A stretch of 64,000 nt of DNA from Beroe ovata (taxonomy: Eukaryota > Ctenophora > Nuda > Beroida > Beroidae), in contig CAMPET010000046.1 of assembly GCA_946803715.1 (NCBI GenBank), forward strand, positions 298,916 to 362,915. The letters run 5' to 3'. The first letter of the stretch is position 1. Each line of letters starts with the position of its first letter. Positions 44,301-53,297 of this stretch are shown piece by piece. The notes under the pieces were generated by a model. It was not told where the DNA came from, searched no databases, and saw only the letters and a list, made by a program, of their open reading frames with translations. A program made the position numbers and the translations under genes.

Positions 44301-44528
44301 CTGATCACTAGTTCCATCCAACACATACCCTTTCTGCTCAGACTGCATAGGATGGAGATCAGAATAATAATGACGGAAAACGCCTAAGTCGATTTAGGAA
44401 TTTAGTTCATATTCAATACTAACATCATTCAGAATGACAGCGTCGTTAGCGAATGCATACTCTGCTGTCTTTGAATCCTTCCCTTTTTTAGGTAGGATGA
44501 TGTCATCGAGCCAAAATGCGCTAGCCAT
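41310..44528 (-). CDS. ESCO: ESCO-type cohesin acetyltransferase with a Gln/Gly-rich N-terminal region
   Basis: Twelve exons join in phase to 623 residues: 44528-44424, 44342-44195, 43931-43791, 43678-43497, 43359-43153, 43094-42882, 42796-42578, 42321-42193, 42095-42006, 41928-41779, 41694-41531 and 41433-41310. ESCO/Eco1 acetylates SMC3 to establish sister-chromatid cohesion. The last 220 residues are diagnostic: [20 protein letters not shown] with a C2H2 finger, [42 protein letters not shown] (acetyl-CoA site) and [20 protein letters not shown] before the stop. The first 400 residues are unfamiliar, with glycine/glutamine-rich stretches ([32 protein letters not shown]). The C-terminal call is firm; the first exon and start are less certain because the frame stays open upstream. 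Confidence 0.88.
43385..43480. repeat. CAAT/GGAT tetranucleotide repeats in an ESCO intron
   Basis: Imperfect (AATC)n runs followed by GATGGATC and further AATC units occupy the intron between the exons at 43359 and 43497. Confidence 0.8.
44080..44194. repeat. CA microsatellite in an ESCO intron
   Basis: (CA)n tracts with TTACACAC units run up to the exon boundary at 44195, so the donor GTGTGTG of that exon is part of the repeat. A single N lies at 44148. Length variation here could affect splicing. Confidence 0.8.
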
Positions 44529-44869
44529 TTCACATCCTTGGAAAGTTAGAATTGGTCTGAATTTGTGTCCGGGGTATAATTGACAACAAAAATCTGGTGT
44601 GAAATCGCAGTCATCACTATTTGAAGCACAGTAACAAACGGTTACAAAAATTTTCAAATAACTTAGCATTGATATAAACAATAATAATTTAACAAACTTA
44701 TCAAATAAACAAACAAAATTGCATAACTTACCGAATTTTATAACTTAATGAACTGAAATAAATAACAGCAAAATATGGCAGTGGTTTCTGAAAGAGGTAA
44801 CAAATCATCATGAAATTGTAATATTATAGCAGTCAAATAAAAATCCCCAATAATAACGAAATACAAACT

Positions 44870-45525
44870 CTATAAATGCTGATTAATGTCTCTGTGAAGT
44901 CTACCCAACCTATCTTTAAACTGGTCAATATCGGCTTCCAATTGTCCTGAAAGAGATGATAACTTAACTGACCAGTATCCATTGGTGAATGGAAAATAAC
45001 AAAAGATATTTCGTTGAAGAACCTTAATTGGAAAGAACTAATTGAAAAGGTAGGTAATTTCTGGATTTAATGAGAAAGAACCGATGTCTGGATTCTACAT
45101 ACTTATAGTTTCCAGTTTCTCATTCAGTATGGTTATCCGTTCATTGACTGGATCCTCGCTTAGCTTGTATGCATTCTGTAATTTCTCATTGAGCGTATCC
45201 AGTTGAGATGCACACAACTCTTCAAAACTTGTCTTCATCTCTGCGAATAACATACATATAGATGCTTCACTATTTGGGTAGCAGATATCGCATAATTATG
45301 AGTGGTGTAAGTAGATCAATCACTTCACATTGACTCACCATCAATAACTACTTGATCATTCTCTCTATCCTCATTTAGTTGAGCAATGACTTGCTCCAAT
45401 TTAGCTTGTAAACTGTCACCACAACTCAGCTCTCCCATGGATGACTCTGCCTTGAACTTCTTATTGTCATTTTCTGGATGATCATCATCGAACTCTCTTT
45501 TGCTGGGAGACAGTGCTTCAGCCAT
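44870..45525 (-). CDS. Small acidic coiled-coil protein, unknown
   Basis: Three exons (45525-45339, 45240-45103, 44946-44870) join in phase to 133 residues. The N terminus is hydrophilic and contains KREFDDDHPENDNKKFK, a possible bipartite nuclear signal. From about residue 38 to the end it is heptad-rich (LQAKLEQVIAQLNEDREND, LNEKLQNAYKL, ILNEKLETIRQLEADIDQF), predicting a long helix or coiled coil. I do not recognise the family. It sits between SNRPD3 (322 bp upstream, same strand) and ESCO (342 bp downstream, same strand). The ATG is 1 nt after an acceptor-like CTCCTGAATAG. Confidence 0.7.
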
Positions 45526-45846
45526 TCTATTCAGGAGAAATTGAGAATTTTAAATTGGGGCAAATACCAGAGACTGCTTGCAAAATCGTGCATTCAATTT
45601 CGTAACATAGTTAAAGGTATTATAACTTCATAAATCTGAAGAAAACACAAATTGTCATATAAAACATCATGTGATCATATGATTCAATAGGTGCCTGTGG
45701 TGAACAGCCACTGGTACCACCAAAAATATTGATGAGAGGCGACAAGACTATCGAAATAAATAAAAGTATATCAAAGCACCGAGAAGATACCAAGTCCTTT
45801 CCTGCAGACAGCATTTCATAAGCTAAAACAATTATTCCCCAGCTTA

Positions 45847-46473
45847 TCAACGCTGGAAACCACCTCTCTGGAATCTGCCTTGAGCCCTTCCTCTTCCCCT
45901 GGCAGCCTGTGCCTTTAGAATGGCTGATTTACCCCTGCTCCCAGCTGCTTGACCTCTTCCTGCCGCTCTCTTGAACATAGGTGCATTCTTTAACATGTCT
46001 GGTAGCACCTAAGTATAGAACATGATAAAATTTGATACAAGAAACAGTAGATATTTCAAAGACTATTCATAACATAATATTGGAGATAGTCTTGTCAGCA
46101 AAACATACACATATATATTATATATCACTAACCATAAATCTGATTTTACTGCCTCTCAAATATATGTACTCTAGTTGACTGACTCTTCCATCTTTAGCAG
46201 TGGCGGTTACAGTCTTTATTTGGCAATTCATGTTATCCTCCGCTTCTATAAGTTTACCTGAAAACCAAAAGGTTATCTTCAAAATAAAATATTGAGTGAA
46301 TGTTGATTAAATGATCACATACTGGTTGTACACTACAGGTCCTGTAAAGGGTCATTAATTGGGTGATGCATGTTAGGATTAATACCTCTATAGACTTCTC
46401 CAGTAGTAGTTTCAACTGTTACGATATGGCCTTCTGCCTCATGAAGAAGTTTTATAGGGACACCAATAGACAT
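45847..46473 (-). CDS. SNRPD3: Small nuclear ribonucleoprotein SmD3
   Basis: Three exons encode about 123 residues; the donors lie near 46385 and 46135 and the acceptors near 46258 and 46012. SmD3 is one of seven Sm proteins that form a ring on spliceosomal U snRNAs. The N terminus [20 protein letters not shown] and the Sm1/Sm2 motifs ([37 protein letters not shown]) are nearly identical to animal SmD3. The C terminus is an RG-rich tail ([19 protein letters not shown]) suited to arginine methylation. The start is set by the conserved MSIGVP; it lies 1 nt after TTCAG and 10 nt after TTTTGTAG. Confidence 0.96.
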
Positions 46474-47130
46474 TCTGAACCTCCTACAAAATTGGTCAAA
46501 AGTAACTTTTAATACGAATCAAATCATTATTTAACTTCTAACAAATCAAAAGGATACTGCTACCCTGCTACAGCTTAAACATCATAGTTTGTTAGAACAG
46601 CATTTATCAAAGTGTGTTGAGTTGCCGTCTAAAGCAGGCAAAAGCATAAAGCAGCAATGCTGTGAGCAACTGATTTTTCGGTATCAATTCAATTGTTTGT
46701 TTTTAGATGCTTGTTCTGCATCAATGACACAGATTCAATCTGACAAAGACCAATTCTCAGGTGCTATGGTAGAATAAATAAATAAATAAATAAAAATTTT
46801 TGCCTTCAGGCAACTCTATTNATAGACATTCTGAACCTCCTACAAAATTGGTCATGAGTAACTTTTAATACGAATCAAATCATTATTCAACTTCTAACAA
46901 ATCAAAAGGATACTGCTACCCTGCTACAGCTTAAACATCATAGTTTGTTAAAACAGCATTTATCAAAGTGTGTTGAGTTGCCGTCTAAAGCAGGCAAAAG
47001 CATAGAGCAGCAATGCTGCGAGTAACTCATTTTTCGGTATCGATTCAATTATTTCTTTTGAGATGCTCGTTCTGCATCAATGACACAGATTCAATCTGAC
47101 AAAGACCAATTCTCAGGTGCTTTGGCAGAG
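46467..47130. repeat. Near-identical pair around a single N upstream of SNRPD3
   Basis: Segments 46467-46770 and 46822-47130 both start ATAGACATTCTGAACCTCCT and stay about 95 percent alike, with the N at 46821 between them. Copy one ends in an (AATA)n run that is absent from copy two. The second copy includes the first bases of SNRPD3 in reverse. It looks like haplotypes joined in series, although a real duplication is possible. Confidence 0.75.
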
Positions 47131-48455
47131 AACAACAGAAAATAATGATTTTGACTGAAGAACAACTCAAATATGGCATGATGAGTGTAAATTTTCGATT
47201 TTCATCACCCGACTTTCAGCATCTTATGTTCAAAAGTAAAAATTTAGATTTGATTCTGCAAGCATTTTGGACGGGAAGCACGAAAGTTTGGAAACATGAA
47301 TTCTAATCAATGAATTCGAATCCACTATCCAATTTTGCGCCGCAGTTGCACTATAGGCAACCCCGGAACTGGGGTTCGCGCTATTCGGCGTTCGCGCGNT
47401 CAAAAATCCCCCTAGTTCCGCGAAGCCCGAAATTAGCCTATAGTGAGTTGCACGATGGCTGTCGATGATAGACCCTGTCGAGAATTTCATTGCGCGCGCA
47501 CTGTAAATTATTCTCAGAGCTGGCGCTTGCCGCTTCGCGGCTCGCGTCAGCTGGGCCTAGCATCACGCCATCACCAGGCAACGCTGCAGCTGCCACGCGG
47601 CCACGCGCTGTTGCTGCGTGCTTCGGCGCCGCGCTGCATGACTTAAATACTTATTACTTATACTCCGCGCGTTGCAGCGTATCTCCGTTTTAGAATATTT
47701 TATAAATATTTCACAAAAAGGCACACGCCCGCGCCACGCTTCAGCTAAAAGTTTTTTCATTCGCAACGTTATATTGCAACGAGCGGCAAGTTTTTTGTGG
47801 CGCGCGTGCTGGTCGGCAACTGGATTCGATATGAACTTCCGCGCCGCTGCCGTCAAGTTTTAATTACTACGCTCGTGAAACGTTGATTCAGAAATATGGA
47901 ACTTCCATGAACTTTGAGACGAATCTGTCATTTCTACTGATTGGCACTGTGACATGATGTTTGCCCCATTATTTGACTCTTCAATTTGCATAGTGTATGT
48001 AGACTGAACAATGCATTTAACAGTGAGTCACCAAGATAATATTCAGCAAACCCGTATTGCATCCTCTTATTCTATGTGATCCTTCCTCCAATCAACATGT
48101 GTATTGTTCCTTAGAAGTGAAAAAGGACTCAAAGTGCAACCATATCAAAGCACCATCGTCAAAATGAGCCCCCAGTTCACTATTATAGTTGGTGCACATG
48201 TCCATTGCAACACACAATCTAGTTCAAAATCTGCTGTGCAACACAGCAACATGCTCCATTTCCTGATGAACAAGCAAACAAACAACCATAATAAAGATTG
48301 GAGATTTGGCAATGTTATTGTTATTCATGGTCACTGACCAAATATGTTTGCAATAATTGTTGTTTTCAAAGGTATTTCTAAAGAATTCTGTTTAATATTC
48401 CTATTTATGTTCATACTAATACTGTAATAAGTAAAAGTGGTGACCAATTCTTCCT
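47131..48455. other. Intergenic region with element remnants upstream of calnexin
   Basis: It holds the palindromic element 47349-47445, a TTGTCGATCG-family remnant at about 47455-47578, and GC-rich repeat sequence to 47850 that shares CTCCGCGCGTTGCAGCGTATCTCCG with repeats elsewhere. About 47890-48455 is AT-rich and includes an open frame (48104-48337) with no recognisable domain. It ends in TTCTTCCTTTAG before the calnexin start. Confidence 0.55.
47349..47445. mobile_element. Inverted-repeat element with CACTATAGGC ends (97 bp)
   Basis: The termini are CACTATAGGC at 47349-47358 and GCCTATAGTG at 47436-47445, perfect inverted repeats, with GGAACTGGGGTTCGCG / GTTCCGCGAAGCCC inner arms. AGTTG flanks both sides, a candidate 5-base duplication. 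A single N (47399) falls at its centre, where a palindrome would be hard to assemble. It is unrelated to the TTGTCG family. Confidence 0.7.
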
Positions 48456-48460
48456 TTAGC

Positions 48461-50211
48461 ATGTTGAGGATGCTGCTTAGCATTACAGCTGTGGTTCTTG
48501 CAGCTGTTCAATGCCAGGAAGATGAGCCTTTCAAACTACCCACCTTGAATGGAAATGCTTTCTTTGCAGATCCCTTTGCTTCTGTAGAAAGCATTGGTTC
48601 AACATGGGGTCTGTCATCTGCTTCTAAAGGTTTGTTGAAAGAGCATATGTTTAATTATCTTAACAGTATACAGTGCATGTAATGATGACATCTGCTTGAT
48701 AACTAACTTTATTTTCAGATGACAGCAGCAAATTTGATGGAAGATGGGCTATAGAGAGTAATGCTGGAAATCCAAATGACCTAGGATTGGTTGTTAAAGA
48801 TAAGGCTAAACATCATGCCATATCAGCTAAAGTCAACAGGAAGGTTGATTTCACTGAACTCCACGATGCCCAGAAACAATTTGTAGTGCAGTATGAAATT
48901 AAGTATCAAGATAACATGGAATGTGGTGGTTCATATCTTAAATTGGTTGCTCTTTCTGATGATGAGTTTACATCTGATCAATTCAATGATAAATCCCTTT
49001 ATTCTATCATGTTTGGACCAGACAAATGTGGACTTGACAGCAAAATTCACTTCATCATCAATTACAAGAACCCTATTAGTGGAAAAGTTGAGGAAAAGCA
49101 TGCCAAGACATCCTCCAATTTCAAAGAAATATTCACTGATGGAAAATCCCATCTCATCACTCTTGTTATTGAATATGACAACTCATTTGAGATCTTTGTT
49201 GATCAGACTTCTGTGAATTCAGGATCACTTCTGTCTGATATGACACCAGCGATCAATCCACCATCTGAGATTGATGATCCCAGTGATGTGAAACCATCTG
49301 ATTGGGATGACAAAGAGAAAATCCCTGATCCCATGGCAACTAAGCCAGAAGATTGGGATGAAGATGCTCCCAAGTTTATTGAGGACACTGATGCCACCAT
49401 GCCTGAAGACTGGCTGGAAGATGAAGAGGAATATGTACCTGACCCTGATGCAGACAAACCAGAAGAGTGGGATGATGAGGAGGATGGAGAATGGGAAGCA
49501 CCCTTGGTAGAGAATCCCAAGTGTGAAGCTGGCAACTGCGGACCCTGGACCCCTCCCCAAATCCCAAACCCAGAGTACAAGGGAAAGTGGGCTCCCCCTC
49601 TCATTGATAACCCTAACTACAGCGGAGTTTGGGCCCCGAGAAAGATAGAGAACCCTGACTACTTTGAGGACCTGACACCATTCGCTTCACTGCTGCCAAT
49701 CACTGCTGTTGGTATTGAGATGTGGACAATGACGAAAGACATCATGTTTGACAACATCATTCTGACAGACAGCAAAGCAGTTGCTGATGACTGGGCTGCT
49801 GAAAGCTGGACCAAGAAATCCCTCCTTGAGAAACTTTCCTCGCCCAGTGAAAGTTATGTTGATCAATTCCTCATGTTTGCTGGTGAGAACCCAATCGTGT
49901 GGGTAATCCTGGCTTCAGCCATCCTCCTGCCAGTCATCATCTACCTGCTGTGTTGTAGGGGAGGGAGCACAGGGTCCACTGACGAAGCTGCTGAGGCTAA
50001 GAAGACTGACAAAGTCACCCCTGATGACGATGCTGTACCTAATGCTGAAGAGACCAAGGATGAAGATGGGGATGAAGATCTGCCTGACTTAGAGGAGGTG
50101 AACAAAGAGGACGCTGAAGATGAAGAAGGAGATGAAGAAGAAGCTCCTGAAGAAGAAGAGAAGACCGAAGAACCAGCCCCAGTGAAGAGACGGACAAGAA
50201 AAGCAGATTAG
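48461..50211 (+). CDS. CANX: Calnexin, ER lectin chaperone
   Basis: Two exons (48461-48629 and 48719-50211) give 553 residues. Calnexin binds monoglucosylated glycoproteins in the ER lumen and aids folding. A signal peptide covers about residues 1-19. The lectin domain includes GGSYLKLV, FGPDKCG and HFIINYKNP with the disulphide cysteines. The P-domain has four type-1 motifs (such as IPDPMATKPEDWDEDAP) followed by four type-2 motifs (such as GKWAPPLIDNPNY). After IEMWTMTKDIMFDNI, a transmembrane helix (about 445-466, IVWVILASAILLPVIIYLLCC) leads to an acidic cytosolic tail ending RRTRKAD. The tail and helix distinguish it from calreticulin. The ATG is 1 nt after TTCCTTTAG. Confidence 0.97.
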
Positions 50212-51401
50212 GGAATGTGTTCATTACCACGACATGGGACTCAGTGAATTATAACACCGAATACCTATCTATTTATTTCAACATTAATTGAGCTGTGGTT
50301 TGCAATGATATTCACTTTGATGAGCTAGGTCCACTACATAGTGCATATTAGCTTCTGGTATTCCTTTCATCGCAACTTTGCTGGACAAACAGATGAACTT
50401 CTCTCCTATAATCTTCTGGAATTATCTAGTAGAATTATTGAGGCTATGTTACAAGTCCCATAGTCGGCAACTGAGAGGGTTTATGATATGAGAATCGTTC
50501 TGAAACATCAAAGTATGAAATTTAAACAGCCATGTTGCAGTTGTTGAAACTTTATTGTATTTGATCTCTATAACTTTTCATGCTTTTCATATCCTATATG
50601 TTCCAAATTGACTATGTTTCTGTGATTGAATATTTACAGTATGTCATAGTATCTTTTGTTATACATTCATTTTTATTCAACATTTACTATCAAGACTATG
50701 ATTTTTACTGGAACAACCTAAAGCTACAATTGAACGTTTGCACCCACAATCATGACTGCGCACTAATTAAATACTGTGTATCCTGAACAATAGTAGTGCT
50801 ATGACTCATGGTATCATGTGTCAATTGTCAAAGATGCATTGTATTAGCACTACGTAAATAATTAACAGGTCTACCCCATTATTCCATTTATGGGCATCGC
50901 TTCTACTTTCATGATTTCTCAAGACTACACATGATTTCCATGATACATGCAGATGTGTATTGCATTCGTTGGGAGATGGAGAATGTACACGGAAATGTGT
51001 ACAATGTACATTGTACATGAATTGGGTACATGTCTAACTTGCTGAATTTAAGAAATATCACACAAAGCGTGTGCTTGACAAATAACTATCACACATTATC
51101 TATTGATCGCTCTCTTGTTGTAGCAAGATGAAGCTCCCCTTTATGCGGATATATGAAGCGTCCACCGGGAGCCCAACCCTGCCCATCAGCTCGTGTCCCC
51201 ATGGGGAGTGGCAGTGGGTACCGCGCTGGGGACCCAAACCCAACCACACCAAGGTCAACAGGTCACCGTATATCTTGGATATGATGGGAAAATAGAATGG
51301 CTTTACAGCGGCTTTACTTTCCATAGCTGTGGAGGATGATCTGAAGTTGATTGATTTTGACCTACTATTTGTGATTTGCATGCTAATACTTTCACATTCA
51401 G
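50212..51401. other. 3' flank of calnexin and intergenic region
   Basis: AT-rich sequence with a probable calnexin 3' UTR. TGTACAATGTACATTGTACATG near 50998-51019 forms a short palindromic run. Minus-strand open frames near 51100-51381 have no recognisable domain. No other gene is seen. Confidence 0.5.
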
Positions 51402-51413
51402 GTTTTATCGTTG

Positions 51414-52132
51414 ATGTTCCTGAGTTTGCCTATCACACTCGGTACAGCCTGGTATGGTGTTTGGAAGTTCAAAGGTACGCTATTTGGGGATGGGGGAAAT
51501 ACCTATACATTGGTAATAGATCTGTACATATTTTTCATTGATCGTATGGAACGCGCGGAAAGCGCTCCGGTTTTCTCTGATAAAAGCTGCTATTTCGCGC
51601 GGCGCGCCCTGATTTCTCGAAAATTCTCCGTCGGCTAGCCAATGAAAACCGTCCAAGTACCTGCAAAGACACGTATAGTAACAGAAGTAACACCTTTTTA
51701 AACGTCACGTGTTTCATGACTTCAATCCTATGAGATGTGAGGTCCGGTTTCAATGATTTGAATTGATTAACTCGTCTCCTATGTCTTCACAACTGATGAC
51801 AAATGTATGCAATCTACAGAAGGCAGAGATGAAGAAAGACGAAAGATAAGGGCGTATCTGGCTTCGAAATCAGTCGAGGAAGACAGGTAGCAAGCTTACG
51901 AAACCAATCTTGACGAAATCTCACTTTGATATTCTCACCTAAAATTCATAATTTCAGCGAGTTTTCCACCGAGATCGATGAAATATACAGTAGATACTGG
52001 GATAGCAAGCTCGAAGAGGATTCATTCTTCAGGACAAAAATCGGTTCCTTCGTAAACTTTCTTTTCGGATCTCATGAATACCAAGGCGATTCCCTCATTG
52101 CAGATTTTGTAAAGAATGTGAAGGGTGACTGA
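51414..52132 (+). CDS. Small membrane-anchored protein, unknown
   Basis: Three exons (51414-51474, 51820-51886, 51958-52132) join in phase to 100 residues. Residues 1-17 (MFLSLPITLGTAWYGVW) are hydrophobic and could be a signal anchor. The rest is charged, with helix-favouring RDEERRKIRAYLASKSVEED and then EIDEIYSRYWDSKLEEDSFF, FVNFLFGSHEYQGDSLI and FVKNVKGD. I do not recognise the family. The start ATG is 12 nt after a TTCACATTCAG acceptor, as in neighbouring genes. An additional upstream coding exon cannot be excluded. Confidence 0.6.
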
Positions 52133-53290
52133 AGTATTGAAGTGTGCATCACTTTCAAGGGCTACACTGCGACGCTGATGTAGTCTGTTATTGAAGTTTG
52201 CAGACGAGACCGAAGGATCAATATTTGATATTGTACATTGGTACAATAAGGCTAAGGGGAAGTCGTTGATATAAATGTAAGACCAAAGACATGAGAAATA
52301 AGAAATTTTCTTGTAAATATGTGCCCATGTTGTATTTGATAGTTTTGTCAGAATAAATTTAAAATATTGGATAGGAATCGTGTTGTTCGAATTTGTGTTG
52401 ATTGTGACAGCTGCAGCCTCATAATGCGAATGATTATGAAGTGTCGTGCACTGTGCATGCTACATGATAGCTGTGTACACTGACCATGTAGTTATACAGC
52501 AGTCAAGTAGTATGACAGTATGTATGATCGAGATCATGTATGCACATCTTTCATTGTCTGATCTCGCGCGGCGGCGCGCAACATGTCCAATGTCTGCATT
52601 TGCAGCGCGCGGCGCGGCGTAGCTCAGCTCCGGCCACCTCTGAGGCTAAGTGCGGAGCATAACGCCGTAAGCACTGTTTGGCGTTTGTATATGTATTTAC
52701 TTCTGCATTTTGAATCATCAGTAGCAAAAAATCTTCATATTGGTTGGGACGGGGCCAAAGCATAGAAATTTTATCATTGCGCGGCTCGCTCGCCTCACTC
52801 TCAGGGAAGAAACTGAAAGTGCAGCACAATTCGAGATTCGCGTTGGAAAATGCGCGTCTTCCGTTGGCACGTGCCATGCAAGCATCTTTGATTTGACCTT
52901 CCTAGCTGTAAGCAGGCTTCATTGAAAGCATCATCGAATCATCGATCTCACCGTAGTTTCTTTGCAATGAGTAGGATTCAAGCTTGTTACCTTTTCCTCG
53001 TCTGTCCAGTGTCGTTACTTGTTGCTTGGAGTTCCTAGATAGGAACTGAACTGCAGTTGCTAATTGAATGACACGATGTTGATAGTTAGTCTCACAACAA
53101 GAACATTGCACTTAGTGTCGATGTTTTCCTATCCATATGGAACCTCATTGAAATCACCGTCATGAAGTTCAAAATTGACCGCCAAACAGAAATTTTACGG
53201 TTCGTAATTTGTATTAACCGTATTCGCCCCTAATGGCTAATTCACTGCCCCTACTGCACCCAGAACGACACCCACCATAACTATCCTTCT
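52133..53290. other. Intergenic region with CpG-rich island
   Basis: AT-rich flank, then a CpG-rich segment at about 52560-52650 (GCGCGGCGGCGCGCAAC, GCGCGCGGCGCGGCGTAG), similar in composition to the palindromic repeats elsewhere. Open frames over it are composition-driven. The region ends in CTATCCTTCTTCAG before the next start codon. Confidence 0.5.
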
Positions 53291-53297
53291 TCAGAAA

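Noticed and set aside
46589-46777. Open frame upstream of SNRPD3
   Set aside because: The near-identical copy after the N does not preserve the frame (it has different stops), so it is noncoding.
49203-49604. Minus-strand Ser/Gly-rich open frames over calnexin
   Set aside because: They are shadows of the P-domain repeats on the coding strand.
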